From: JAJPKK01 sp963824905
GTDB lineage: Bacteria; Pseudomonadota; Alphaproteobacteria; Rhizobiales; Xanthobacteraceae
DNA: 64,000 nucleotides
Reading direction: 5' to 3'
NCBI GenBank assembly: GCA_963824905.1
Contig: CAWGRH010000028.1
Span: 124,001-188,000, forward strand
Within the stretch, counting starts at the first letter, position 1; each line of letters opens with the position of its first letter. The notes below the pieces were generated by a model that was given only the letters and a program-made list of their open reading frames with translations, had not been told where the DNA came from and did no database searches. Positions 8,418 through 17,686 of this stretch are shown here, piece by piece. Both the position numbers and the translations under genes were made by a program.

Positions 8418-9449
8418 GTGAACTCTGCCGCCCGATTTCTCAGCCCGTCCGAGGCTGCCAGGCAGCTCGGTATTTCCACGAAGGCCCTGCGGCTCTATGA
8501 GCAACGCGGCCTGATCGCCCCTGGCCGCACGCCGGCAGGATGGCGGGCGTATGGTCCTGCCGAAATAGCTCTCGCCGCCGACATCATGGAATTGCGCGCG
8601 CTCGGCCTCAGCCTCAGCGAAGTAGCGCGGGCATTTGCAGGCGACGCCCGGACTCTCGATCGGATGTTGGCGGCACACAAAGAAACCCTCGAAGATCGGG
8701 TGCGCCAGCTTGGCGACACGATAGGCAAAGTGTGCCGTCTGCGTGCGAACCTCAGCCGTGGCGAAGTGCCGGACACCAGAGAGCTTATTCGCCTGCTCAA
8801 GCCGACGCCCGACATCAGCGTCGCGTTCGATCTTCCTTGGCCGTGGGGTGGCGAACCGTTCGAGTTACACGACATCCGATCGCTCAACTACATTGTTGGC
8901 CCGCTCGGCAGTGGCAAGACACGGTTGGCAAAGCGCTTGGCCACAGCTCTCCCCGATGCGGCGTTTGTGGGTTTGGATCGGCTTGCGAACGACGCCGCGG
9001 CCGCTCGGGCGGACCTCGAAAGCGACCTCGCTTTGAAATCTCGGGTCGACAAGAGCCTGGCCGCAATCGTGGATGATGGCGGCACCGAGTCAGCGGCCCT
9101 CCTTGCTTTGCTCACGGCGGTGGAATCGGAAACTCCTCCCATCCTGGTGATCGACATGCTGGAGCAGGGATTGGATGTGACCACGCAGGAGGCCCTGATC
9201 ATCCATTTGCGCCGGCGCGGGCCGCCTGCGAGGCCGCTCTTCGTGCTCACGCGCTCCAGCGCGATCTTGGACCTGGATTGTGTGGGCGCGGACGAAGCGA
9301 TTATCCTATGTCCTGCCAATCACAGTCCGCCGAGCCGGGTCCTTCCGTATCGGGGGTCTCCAGGGTACGAAGCCGTCGCCACCTGCCTGGCCTCACCCGA
9401 TGTGCGCGCGCGCACGGAAGGAATGGTCGCTCACTTGCCGGCCAGGTGA
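8418..9449 (+). CDS. MerR-family regulator fused to an ABC/AAA-like P-loop ATPase domain
   Basis: A 343-residue protein. Residues 8-75 are a MerR winged-helix (SPSEAARQLGISTKALRLYE, GLIAPGRTPAGWRAYGPAEI). Residues 76-120 form the dimerisation coiled coil. Residues 150-320 are a nucleotide-binding domain with Walker A GPLGSGKT at 161-168, a Walker B-like ILVIDMLEQ at 242-250, and LFVLTRSSAILDL, resembling the switch region of ABC ATPases. No metal-binding cysteines of classical MerR proteins are seen. The start is GTG 8418 with GAGG upstream. A MerR regulator carrying its own ATPase implies a nucleotide-dependent or ligand-gated switch. Its target beyond its own promoter is unknown. Confidence 0.75.
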   Translation: MNSAARFLSPSEAARQLGISTKALRLYEQRGLIAPGRTPAGWRAYGPAEIALAADIMELRALGLSLSEVARAFAGDARTLDRMLAAHKETLEDRVRQLGDTIGKVCRLRANLSRGEVPDTRELIRLLKPTPDISVAFDLPWPWGGEPFELHDIRSLNYIVGPLGSGKTRLAKRLATALPDAAFVGLDRLANDAAAARADLESDLALKSRVDKSLAAIVDDGGTESAALLALLTAVESETPPILVIDMLEQGLDVTTQEALIIHLRRRGPPARPLFVLTRSSAILDLDCVGADEAIILCPANHSPPSRVLPYRGSPGYEAVATCLASPDVRARTEGMVAHLPAR

Positions 9450-9582
9450 TGGTCACTTCTGGTTCGGGTCAAAAAGCGGCGGCCTGTGAGGCACGGTAGC
9501 GCGGCGGGTTCACCGCGGTCGAGCGGGCATCGCGCAAGATGGCCCGCGTGTTCAACCGCCAAGCGCCCCTTCTTCGAAACCC

Positions 9583-11265
9583 TCACATCTTGCCGTGCCC
9601 CTGCTTGATGGTCTGACGGATGATCGGTGCCGTGACCTGATCCGAGATCTGGATGTTCCAGATTTCGCTTTCGCCCTGCGCGGCGAAGTCGGCGAACAGT
9701 TTCGGGATCACCGACAGATCGCGTATTTCGTGGCCGCGCAGGCCGAAGCCGCGCGCGATGTCTTCGAACGCGGGTCGGCCGAACACGGCCAGGCCATCGT
9801 CGATGCCGTCGGCCCGCAGCTTGTGGAACTCCGAGCCGTATCCGCCGTCGTTCATCACGCAGATCAGGATGCGAAATCCCTGACGCTTGATCGTCTCGAG
9901 CTCCTGGATATGGAACAGGAGGCCGCCGTCGCCTTCGAACAGCACGATCTTGCCCTCATGGCCCTGCCGGCGCGCGGCGGCGACCCCGAGGGCATAGGAA
10001 AGGCCGTTGCCGACCGCTCCGAATTCGCGGACCGTGGTGTAGCGCTCCGCCGGCCTGCCGCGCATCTGGACGTTGAAATAGGCCTGATGGCCGCTGCCGC
10101 CGACGATGTCCCAGTCCTTCGGAATGACCTTGTCGATCGCCCGGATCACCTCGCGCGGATCGAGCAGCCCCGGCGCGATCTCGAACGGCATCGCGTCGGC
10201 CGGCTCGGTCGCGATGCGATGCGCGAGCTCCTTCGAGCGAATCGTGGCAGCCGTCGGTTTGCCGGCGCCCAGCTTCTTGTCGAGGCCGGCAAGGATTGCC
10301 TCGACGCCGACGAGTGCGTCGGACCTGACGTAGATGTCGGCGGCCTTCTGCCCGTCGCGCAAGCCGCGCGGAGCATCGTCCACCTGGATCTTGCAGGCGC
10401 TCGCAAAATAGTGGCCGCCGCCCACGTAGTAGGAAAGGCTCGCGCCGACCGCCAGCACGACGTCCGCCGACTGGTACATCTCCCGGCCCAACGACGTGAA
10501 GTAGCTGCCGGTGGTGCCGAGCCCGAACGGATGGTCGTCGAACATGCCGCGCACCGGCAGCGTGTTGGAGAGCAGCGCGCCGCATCGGTCGGCGAGCTTC
10601 ATCACCGCATCGCGTGCGCCGGCGCGCAGCGCACCACGGCCTCCGAGGATGATCGGGCGCTTTGCCGCGGCCAGTCGCTCGACGGCCTCGGCCACGATAT
10701 CGGGGTCGGGGTGCATGCGCCCGACCTTGGGCTGGTAGATCGCCGAGGTCTCATAGGGCTGGTTCGCCATGTGCTCGACCTTCTGCAGGTCGTAGGGAAT
10801 GCCCAGCACCACCGGGCGCCGCTCGTACTTGGCGATGTGGAAGGCCTCGCGCACGTAGTCCATCATGCGCGGCACGCTGTGCGCGGCGATGTACTGCGCC
10901 CCGGTCGCCGTCACCAGCGGCGCCTGGTCGATGTACTGGTTGTAGAACTTGGCGTTGATCGGCGACTCGCCGGCGAACACCACCATCGGCAAGCGGGCGC
11001 GGACCGCGGCCGGCAGCGCCGTCATCAGCTGGGTCAATCCGGGACCGCAGGTGACGGAGGCGACGGCAATCTTGCCGGTGGCCGCGTTGTAGGCCGTCGC
11101 CGCCGCCACGGTGGCGTGCTCGTGCCTGACGTGGACGGTATGCACGTCGGGCAGTTTGGCGAAGGCCGTCGACCAGTGCATGTTGCCGTCGCCCATCAGG
11201 ACGAACTGCGTGTCGACTCCCTCCGCACGAAACGCTTCCGCGAGGGCTTCGTAGAGTTTGGGCAT
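9583..11265 (-). CDS. Thiamine-diphosphate-dependent enzyme (acetolactate synthase-like)
   Basis: A 560-residue protein with the three-domain layout of the ThDP decarboxylase/synthase family. The N-terminal Pyr domain carries the activating glutamate in RHEHATVAAA (E49) and GPGLTQLMTALPAA. The central domain contains RPIILGGRGALRAGARDAV. The C-terminal PP domain carries GDGGLLFHIQELETIKR...NDGGYGSE for Mg-ThDP. It lacks the regulatory-subunit gene and FAD signatures expected of a true biosynthetic acetolactate synthase, so a catabolic decarboxylase or carboligase is more likely. The ATG is at 11265. It is monocistronic. Confidence 0.8.
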   Translation of the reverse strand: MPKLYEALAEAFRAEGVDTQFVLMGDGNMHWSTAFAKLPDVHTVHVRHEHATVAAATAYNAATGKIAVASVTCGPGLTQLMTALPAAVRARLPMVVFAGESPINAKFYNQYIDQAPLVTATGAQYIAAHSVPRMMDYVREAFHIAKYERRPVVLGIPYDLQKVEHMANQPYETSAIYQPKVGRMHPDPDIVAEAVERLAAAKRPIILGGRGALRAGARDAVMKLADRCGALLSNTLPVRGMFDDHPFGLGTTGSYFTSLGREMYQSADVVLAVGASLSYYVGGGHYFASACKIQVDDAPRGLRDGQKAADIYVRSDALVGVEAILAGLDKKLGAGKPTAATIRSKELAHRIATEPADAMPFEIAPGLLDPREVIRAIDKVIPKDWDIVGGSGHQAYFNVQMRGRPAERYTTVREFGAVGNGLSYALGVAAARRQGHEGKIVLFEGDGGLLFHIQELETIKRQGFRILICVMNDGGYGSEFHKLRADGIDDGLAVFGRPAFEDIARGFGLRGHEIRDLSVIPKLFADFAAQGESEIWNIQISDQVTAPIIRQTIKQGHGKM

Positions 11266-11478
11266 GGGCGCAGCACCACTTGGATCATGATTATGAGGGT
11301 GATCGGGTACGCAACAAGCATGCCCGGCGACGCCCCGTCAATTCAATTGAAGCGAGCCGCAACACCACACCGCCGGCCAACGTGGGGAAGCGTCGTTGCG
11401 GCTCGCGCAATCTCAAGGACGCGCCTCCGCGCTTGAGAAAGTGCCTTTGGCAGCGAGCAGGGAATTTCGAGAGGCGCG

Positions 11479-12483
11479 TCAAAACTCCATGAGGTCCTTG
11501 GCGACCAGCACCTTGCCGGAGAAGTGCTTGCTCACCTGATCGCCCAACCGTTCGTAGCCGTCCTTGGGATCGGTGGCGGGCAGGAAATGCGTCAGCACGA
11601 CAGTCTTGACGTTGGCGCGCGTCGCCAGCTTGCCGATCTCGTCGGGGGTGATGTGCTCCTCGACTTCACGGCGAAGGGCGCGCGTCTGCTGTTCTGGCGT
11701 CATCGTCTGCCATCGACCGCTCTTGATCTGCTGGTCCTTCCACTCCTCGACCGAGATGACCTCGGTGACCAGCAGATCGGCGCCCTTGGCGAGTTCGTCG
11801 AGAGCGGCGCTGGGGCCGGTGTCGCCGGAAAATGCGACGACGCGGTCGGCCGTTTCGAAGCGATACGAATAGGATTTGTATTTGCCATAGGCCGGCGTCC
11901 CGTCCCGAAAATTGAAATGCGAATTTTCGGCGGCGGTAACTTTGACATTGGCGTCCTGGTAGATCACGCCGGTGCCGGTGTCGTGTCCGAAGAAAATCTT
12001 GGCCGGGAAGACCTTCCGCATTCCCTCGCTGATTCTGATGTCCGCGCTCACGGTGAGGAACTGCACCAGAGCTTTGGTTACCGCATCTGTCCCGGGCGGT
12101 CCGTAGATGTTCACCGGCTTGGTTCGATTGGAATCGTATTCGGTGGACAGCAATCCGCCCAAACCGCCGGTGTGATCGCTGTGCGGATGCGTGATGAAGA
12201 TATTGTCGATGTCGCGGATGGCGATGCCGGCACGCACCAGGCGGCGGGTCACGCCTTCACCGGCGTCCACGACATAGAATGCGCCGTTGACGATCAGAAC
12301 GTTCGACGACTGCGCCCGCCCCAGCGTCGGACCGGGGCCCCCTCTGGTCCCCAACGTGATGACACGCGTGCCCGCCTTGGATGGCGGCGCTCCGCCGCTG
12401 TTTTGCGCCCCGCTCTCGCAGGCGAACGCAACAAAACTCACGGCAATCAACGTGGTGAGCAGAGAGGACGACAGCTTTTGCAT
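11479..12483 (-). CDS. Exported MBL-fold metallo-hydrolase (RNase Z/arylsulfatase-like)
   Basis: A 334-residue protein with an N-terminal signal peptide (SSLLTTLIAVSFVAFACESGAQ). The metallo-beta-lactamase motif HPHSDH lies at residues 99-104, with later ligands in AENSHFNFRDG, FSGDTGPSAAL and VLTHFLPA. This pattern fits the RNase Z-like/arylsulfatase branch found in periplasm-directed hydrolases. Start 12483 (MQKLSSS) is preferred because AAGG lies about 9 nt upstream; an in-frame ATG at 12501 would add six residues. The Cys near the end of the hydrophobic stretch does not fit a lipobox well. Substrate unknown. Confidence 0.75.
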   Translation of the reverse strand: MQKLSSSLLTTLIAVSFVAFACESGAQNSGGAPPSKAGTRVITLGTRGGPGPTLGRAQSSNVLIVNGAFYVVDAGEGVTRRLVRAGIAIRDIDNIFITHPHSDHTGGLGGLLSTEYDSNRTKPVNIYGPPGTDAVTKALVQFLTVSADIRISEGMRKVFPAKIFFGHDTGTGVIYQDANVKVTAAENSHFNFRDGTPAYGKYKSYSYRFETADRVVAFSGDTGPSAALDELAKGADLLVTEVISVEEWKDQQIKSGRWQTMTPEQQTRALRREVEEHITPDEIGKLATRANVKTVVLTHFLPATDPKDGYERLGDQVSKHFSGKVLVAKDLMEF

Positions 12484-12785
12484 CTTTCCCGCCCTTGGCA
12501 TTCACGCCGCGCAACTTACACTACCCCAGCCCCCGCGAGCGCAAAGTTAGCCATTCCCCCGCAAAGTTGCCACAAAAACGACCAACACCGGACTCACCAT
12601 TCCAGCCCGTGCCGGTTGCGGCCGCGGTTTCCGTGTGTCCCTGTACGATCGCGTTATCGAGCGTCCGCCCGTCGGTCGCGACGGTGCGGTGCACGTGATG
12701 CACATTCCACCGGACGAGCGGTATCGCGGTTTGCCGCGGTTTGGTATACGCTCATCGAACGGACAGCGACTGGGTGGGCCATTTC

Positions 12786-14474
12786 ATGACCGACGCGACC
12801 AAAGTCCTGCTGATCTCGCCGCGATTTGCCGGCCGGACCTTCCTGAGTCTCGAAGCGGTTTGCGAAGTTTATGGCGGCAGGGCGATGACCGCCCCGCTCG
12901 GTCTCATCACCGTCGCGGCCATGCTGCCGCCGTCGTGGGAGTGCCGCCTCGTCAATCGCAATACCGAAGATCTGACCGACGCCGATATCGACTGGGCCGA
13001 TCTCGTCATGATCGGCGGAATGATGCCGCAGCGGCCCGACATTCTCGATCTCATCGACATCGTTCACGCCCGCGGCAAGCCGGTCGTCGTCGGCGGTCCT
13101 GACGTGACCTCGTCTCCCGAGGCTTACGAGGCGGCGGACTTTCGGGTCCTCGGCGAAGCCGAAAGCATCATCGGTGATTTCATTCGGGCCTGGGAGGCGG
13201 GCGATCGCGGCGGCCGTTTCGAGGCCGAACGATTCACCGCCGACGTCACCACGACCCCGGTGCCGCGCTTCGACCTTCTCAAACGCAAGCAATATACTTA
13301 TTTCGGCGTGCAATTCTCGCGCGGCTGTCCTTTCACCTGCGAGTTCTGCGACATCATCGAGTTGTACGGCCGCGTCCCGCGCTTCAAGACGCCCTCGCAA
13401 ATGCTGGCCGAGCTCGATACGCTCTATCGCATGGGCTATCGCGGCCAGCTCGATTTCGTCGACGACAACTTCATCGGCAACAAAAAGGCGGTGAAGGCGT
13501 TCCTGCCGCACCTCATCGAATGGCAGAAGGCGCACGGCTATCCGTTCTCCCTGTCCACCGAGGCATCGATCAATCTCGCGGACGACGACGTATTGCTCGG
13601 GCTGATGCGCGAAGCGAATTTCGGCATCATCTTCGTCGGCATCGAGAGCCCGGAAACCGACACGCTCGTCTCCATGCAGAAAAAGCAGAATACCCGGCGC
13701 GTCATGGCGGACAACATCCACAAGCTCTACGGTGCCGGAATTCTGGTGATTGCAGGATTCATCCTCGGCTTCGACACCGAGAAGGACGGCGTGGCCGACA
13801 GCATGATCGATTGCATCGAGGAGACGTCGATCCCGATGTGCACGCTCGGACTCCTGTTCGCCTTGCCGCGCACGCAACTGACACGCCGTCTCGCCAAGGA
13901 GCGCCGGCTGTTTTCAGTTTCGTATCTGCAGCGGCGCTCGGCCGAGACCGGCGGGAGCGATCAATGCGTCAGCGGATTGAATTTCGAAACCAAACGGCCG
14001 CGCCGCGATGTTCTGGTCGACTACCGGCATGTCCTCGATCGCATTTACAGTCCCGATGCATTTTTCGGGCGCGTCCAAAATGTCGCGACGATGCTGCGGC
14101 GCCCAACGCTCGACCGCAGCAACGACAGAGATCCGCCGCCGAAGCTGATTTTCGGCGTGCCGCGCCGCGATCTCGTGATGCTGTGGCGCATCGTGTGGCG
14201 CCTTGCCGTGCGGCAGCCGCATGCGCTCTGGCCATTCCTCAAGCTGTTCCGCTGGTGCATCGCGAACTTCCCCGGCGCACTGCCGGCGGTCGGTACGTTT
14301 ACCGCCTTTTACCTCCATGTCGGCCCATTCTCGCGCTTCGTCATGAAAAACATCGACCGGCAGATCGCCGAAATCGATGCCGGGCAGTGGAAAGCGCCGA
14401 TCGCCGACGTCCGAGAGTTGACCCGCGCCGGAATCATTCCCCAGAGCGCGGCGGTTGATTTGGAAATCGCATAG
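12786..14474 (+). CDS. B12-binding-domain radical SAM protein, DUF4070 type (HpnP-like)
   Basis: A 562-residue protein. Residues 1-135 form a Rossmann-like B12-binding domain (PLGLITVAAMLPPSWECRLV, GKPVVVGGPDVTSSPEAY). The radical SAM core has its [4Fe-4S] motif C181-PFT-C185-EF-C188, followed by DFVDDNFIGNKKAV and FVGIESPETDTL. The C-terminal part, containing LGLLFALPRTQLTRRL, matches DUF4070. The closest named relative I recall is HpnP, the hopanoid C-2 methylase of Rhodopseudomonas, but DUF4070 has several paralogous groups. ATG 12786 is chosen over TTG 12741 because upstream codons are not conserved-looking. A palindromic region and about 280 bases of non-coding DNA precede it. Confidence 0.75.
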   Translation: MTDATKVLLISPRFAGRTFLSLEAVCEVYGGRAMTAPLGLITVAAMLPPSWECRLVNRNTEDLTDADIDWADLVMIGGMMPQRPDILDLIDIVHARGKPVVVGGPDVTSSPEAYEAADFRVLGEAESIIGDFIRAWEAGDRGGRFEAERFTADVTTTPVPRFDLLKRKQYTYFGVQFSRGCPFTCEFCDIIELYGRVPRFKTPSQMLAELDTLYRMGYRGQLDFVDDNFIGNKKAVKAFLPHLIEWQKAHGYPFSLSTEASINLADDDVLLGLMREANFGIIFVGIESPETDTLVSMQKKQNTRRVMADNIHKLYGAGILVIAGFILGFDTEKDGVADSMIDCIEETSIPMCTLGLLFALPRTQLTRRLAKERRLFSVSYLQRRSAETGGSDQCVSGLNFETKRPRRDVLVDYRHVLDRIYSPDAFFGRVQNVATMLRRPTLDRSNDRDPPPKLIFGVPRRDLVMLWRIVWRLAVRQPHALWPFLKLFRWCIANFPGALPAVGTFTAFYLHVGPFSRFVMKNIDRQIAEIDAGQWKAPIADVRELTRAGIIPQSAAVDLEIA

Positions 14475-14632
14475 ACCGATAGGGGTCCGAGGAAAGCGAC
14501 ATATTTCGTCGCACAGCGGACATTCCGGGCGAACGGCGGCATTTTCCAATCTCGGCCATATGCTGCCGCGGGCAACGTTCCGCTGCGACCAGAATGGCTG
14601 TAGGCTACCCGACAAATCTCTGGAGGGCGGAG

Positions 14633-15619
14633 ATGCGACGGCGGGAGTTCATTGCGGGGCTCGGAAGCATAGCGGCGTGTCCAGTTTCCGCACGGGCGCA
14701 ACAGCGCGACCGGGTCCGACGCGTCGGCATCATTATGCCCTACCCGAGCACCGATGCGGAAAGTCGGGCTTTTGTCCAGGCGTTGCAGGAAGATTTGCGA
14801 AAGCTGGGCTGGGTCGAAGGTCTGACAGTCCAATTTGACGAATACTGGACCACAGACGACATGGACCGGGTGCGCAGGGCAGCCGCGGACCTGGTCCAGT
14901 CAAAACCGGATGTAGTGGTCGCGACCGGCGGGCGTGTCCTTCCGATCCTGAAGCAGATGACCCGTACGATTCCGATCGTCTTTGCGGGGACGGCCGATCC
15001 GGTCGGTGCCGGCCTCGTCGACAGCCTGGCACGGCCGGGTGGAAACCTGACCGGCTTATCCGTTTACGAGTTTTCCGTCATCGGAAAAGCGCTCGATATC
15101 TTGAAGAAGATCGTGCCGGCGGTCTCCCACGTCGCTCTGATTTTCAACCCCGACAACCCCACCACGAAATTTTTCGTCAGCTCATTCGAGGCTTCGGCTG
15201 GATCATTGGGGATTCGACCCGTCATCGCGCCTATTCACGGAATCTCCGAGATCGATAGGACCATTGCGACGCTGGCATCGGAACCCAACGGTGGCTTGAT
15301 GTTTGCGCCGGACGTCACGATTGACGCACTTCACGATGAGATTGTCGCTACAGTCGCTCGGCACCGACTGCCCGCAATCTATTCACAGCCGCTGCTGGTG
15401 AAGAGTGGAGGACTTGTTTCGTATTCATCCGACCGCATCGACATGTTTCGACGGGCCGCAGCGTACATTGATCGGATACTTCACGGCGAGAACCCCGGCG
15501 ATCTTCCGGTTCAAGAGCCGACAAAATATGTACTCGCAATAAATCTGAAGACGGCCAACAAGCTGGGGATCGTCGTGCCGCCGACGCTGGTCGCCATCGC
15601 CGACGAGGTGATCGAATGA
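14633..15619 (+). CDS. ABC_sub_bind family (TrpX-like) periplasmic binding protein
   Basis: A 328-residue periplasmic binding protein opening MRRREFIAGLGSIAACPVSA, a twin-Arg-containing signal typical of this family in Bradyrhizobium. Family features are VGIIMPYPSTDAESRAF, GLVDSLARPGGNLTGLS, ILKKIVPAVSHVALIFNP and a C-terminal NLKTANKLGIVVPPTLVAIADEVIE. ATG 14633 has GGAGG 7 nt upstream. Its stop overlaps the next gene's ATG by four bases. No permease or ATPase is adjacent, so it may be an orphan receptor. The ligand is unknown. Confidence 0.85.
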   Translation: MRRREFIAGLGSIAACPVSARAQQRDRVRRVGIIMPYPSTDAESRAFVQALQEDLRKLGWVEGLTVQFDEYWTTDDMDRVRRAAADLVQSKPDVVVATGGRVLPILKQMTRTIPIVFAGTADPVGAGLVDSLARPGGNLTGLSVYEFSVIGKALDILKKIVPAVSHVALIFNPDNPTTKFFVSSFEASAGSLGIRPVIAPIHGISEIDRTIATLASEPNGGLMFAPDVTIDALHDEIVATVARHRLPAIYSQPLLVKSGGLVSYSSDRIDMFRRAAAYIDRILHGENPGDLPVQEPTKYVLAINLKTANKLGIVVPPTLVAIADEVIE

Positions 15620-16143
15620 GCAGGCGGAAGTTCGTTGCGGGGCTGGTGAGCGCGGCTGCATGGCCGATAACGGCACGCGCGCAACGGGCCGCCGTTCCCC
15701 TCATCGGATATCTGAGCGCCGGGTCACCTGACGTGTTTGCTGAACGATTGCACGCGTTCCGCCAGAGCCTCCAAGAGGCAGGGTTCGTCGAGGGCCGCAA
15801 TGTTGCGGTCGAGTACCGCTGGTCGGGCGATGACTTGGACCGGCTTCCTGCCTTGGCGGCCGATCTGGCGCGGCGGCCGGTGGCGGTGATCGCAGCCTTT
15901 GGGGGAATCAACGGGTCGCTGGCGGCAAAGGCCGCGACTGCAACGACGACCATACCTGTCGTGTTCGGTACAGGCTCGGATCCTGTTGCCGCCGGCCTTG
16001 TTGCCAGCCTGAGCCGGCCCGGTGGCAACCTCACCGGCGCAGTCGTGCGGGGCGTCGAAGTCCGTATCGCGAGTTGTCGCGGCCGGCGTCGGCGGCCGCG
16101 CCGATCTGCCGCAGCAGCACGTGTGGAAAGTTGTTGCCGTTGA
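15616..16143 (+). pseudogene. Truncated second ABC_sub_bind family binding protein
   Basis: The frame starts with ATGA overlap on the preceding receptor (MSRRKFVAGLVSAAAWPITA). It follows the family for about 140 residues up to DPVAAGLVASLSRPGGNLTGA, where it changes abruptly near 16050 into Arg-rich sequence (CRGRRRRPRRSAAAARVE) and stops at 16143. Intact relatives continue for about 180 more residues with a 'LELLRE...' domain that is absent here. The break is a junction rather than a single-base shift, since no other downstream frame resumes the family. It is likely a deletion remnant of a tandem receptor duplicate. Confidence 0.75.
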
Positions 16144-16517
16144 AATTGCTTGATAGAGCACCTTGGCGAGTGACGATGATTTGCAGAAGCTTCTTGCGCC
16201 GGCGATCTGATCCGGCCCGCTCCGCTGGTGCCGGCAAGTGGCCCGATTCCGGCGAGGCCGCTGATCCCGTCGAGCCTCCTCTTCCGGCTGCACGCTTGGT
16301 CCCACCGCTCCAACTCGTTCCCGCTCTCCTGCTCCAGAAAGAGGCTTCCGCAGGGACGCAGCGGTGACCCGAACCTCCCGGGCCATCCCAAAGCAACTTT
16401 CAAGCAGCCCGTTCAGGCACCGAACCGATGATTACGCGATCCAAAAAGTTGCCGAGCTACCCCTCCTCGCGATGATGCTGGTGATATAGCTTCCTCGTGC
16501 TTGGAGGAGCGAAACCG
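16144..16517. other. Gene-free stretch after the truncated receptor
   Basis: This 374-base region holds scrambled coding-like sequence in several frames. One minus-strand frame near 16080-16200 contains KLLQIIVTRQGALSSNFNG, which looks protein-like, but I cannot assign it. No start, ribosome binding site or domain supports a gene. It may be debris of the rearrangement that truncated the upstream receptor. The Shine-Dalgarno sequence of the following Bug gene lies at 16503-16509. Confidence 0.4.
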
Positions 16518-17507
16518 ATGACAATGCGACGCCGTCGATTTATGCAGCTGGCAGCGGGTGCGATTGCGCTCCCTACCCTTTCGTCCGCTGCGCGGGCGCA
16601 GAGCTATCCGACGCGGCCGATCACGATGATCGTGCCGTTCAATGCGGGCGGGCCGAGCGATCTCGTCGCCCGTGTCGCCGGCGAGCACATGTCGCGCACA
16701 CTCGGCCAGCAGATCGTCGTCGAGAACGTCGTCGGTGCCGGCGGCACCATGGGCTCGGCGCGGGCGATGCGGGCGAGCCCGGACGGATATACGATCGAGC
16801 TCGGGCAGATCGGGACTCACGCCGTCGCGGTCGCGCTCTACCCCAACCTCGCCTACAAGCCTGATGTCGATTTTGCGCCGATCGGACTCGTGGTCGATCA
16901 GGCGGTCGTGATCGTCGCTCGCAAGACGCTGCCTCCGAACGACCTGAAAGAATTCGCCGCCTATATGAAGGCCAACGGCGACAAGCTGAACATGGCGCAC
17001 TCCGGTATCGGCTCGATCTCGCACTTCAGCGGCCTGCTGCTCAACAAGGTGATCGGCGCCGCGCCCACGCTGGTCCCGTTCAGTGGCGGGGCCCCCGCCG
17101 TAAACGCGCTGATCGGCGGCCAGATCGACTTCATGTGCGAGCCCATTTCGGACATCGTGCAACAGGTGCAGGCCGGGACGGTCAAGGTCTATGGCACGGG
17201 CATGCCGGAGCGTAATCCGGCCCTCCCGGACGTCCCCACGACGGGGGAGGCGGGATTCCCGGATTTCCAGGTGTCGGCCTGGTATGCGTTGTTCGCCCCG
17301 AAGGCGACACCGCAGGCGGTTCTCGACGCTCTCAGCGGCGCTCTCGACAAGGCGCTCGACGACGACAAGGTGCGCGAACGCCTCTCGGGCCTCGGCTGCA
17401 ACATTCCTGACAAGTCGAAACGGGGTCAGAAAGAGCTCGCCGCGCTCGTGAAGAGCGAGATTGCGCGCTGGTCGCCAATCATCCGCGCAGCAAACAGCAA
17501 GGGATGA
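16518..17507 (+). CDS. Bug-family tripartite tricarboxylate transporter substrate-binding protein
   Basis: A 329-residue receptor with a signal peptide (MTMRRRRFMQLAAGAIALPT). The Bug (TctC-like) signatures include SYPTRPITMIVPFNAGGPSD, GQQIVVENVVGAGGTMGS, SFLD-type region VVARKTLPPNDLKEF, VPFSGGAPAVNALIGGQIDF and LPDVPTTGEAGFPDF. ATG 16518 follows GGAGGAG at 8 nt. No TctA/TctB membrane genes are nearby, which is common for these expanded receptor families. The ligand is probably a carboxylate. Confidence 0.9.
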   Translation: MTMRRRRFMQLAAGAIALPTLSSAARAQSYPTRPITMIVPFNAGGPSDLVARVAGEHMSRTLGQQIVVENVVGAGGTMGSARAMRASPDGYTIELGQIGTHAVAVALYPNLAYKPDVDFAPIGLVVDQAVVIVARKTLPPNDLKEFAAYMKANGDKLNMAHSGIGSISHFSGLLLNKVIGAAPTLVPFSGGAPAVNALIGGQIDFMCEPISDIVQQVQAGTVKVYGTGMPERNPALPDVPTTGEAGFPDFQVSAWYALFAPKATPQAVLDALSGALDKALDDDKVRERLSGLGCNIPDKSKRGQKELAALVKSEIARWSPIIRAANSKG

Positions 17508-17686
17508 ACGCGGCGACTGCGCGGCGCGATGGCAGGCGCATGGCACGGCCGGTTCGAGTTTGGAATAGGGTCGCTACGTCTTGGTCGGGACTGTTCGCAA
17601 GCAACCGGGAAGTCGCATAAGGGCCAACACAAGGCATCCGCTCGACCTGCGCGGTGAGGCAACTCCTGCCAACGACTTGACAGAAT

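Noticed and set aside
9595..11436. 613-codon plus-strand open frame opposite the ThDP enzyme
   Set aside because: Antisense shadow of a gene with intact ThDP motifs; no recognisable domain in the plus frame.
16031..16396. Minus-strand protein-like fragment after the truncated receptor, considered as a transposase remnant
   Set aside because: No DDE or helix-turn-helix motif, terminal repeats or target duplication could be found, so no insertion sequence is claimed.
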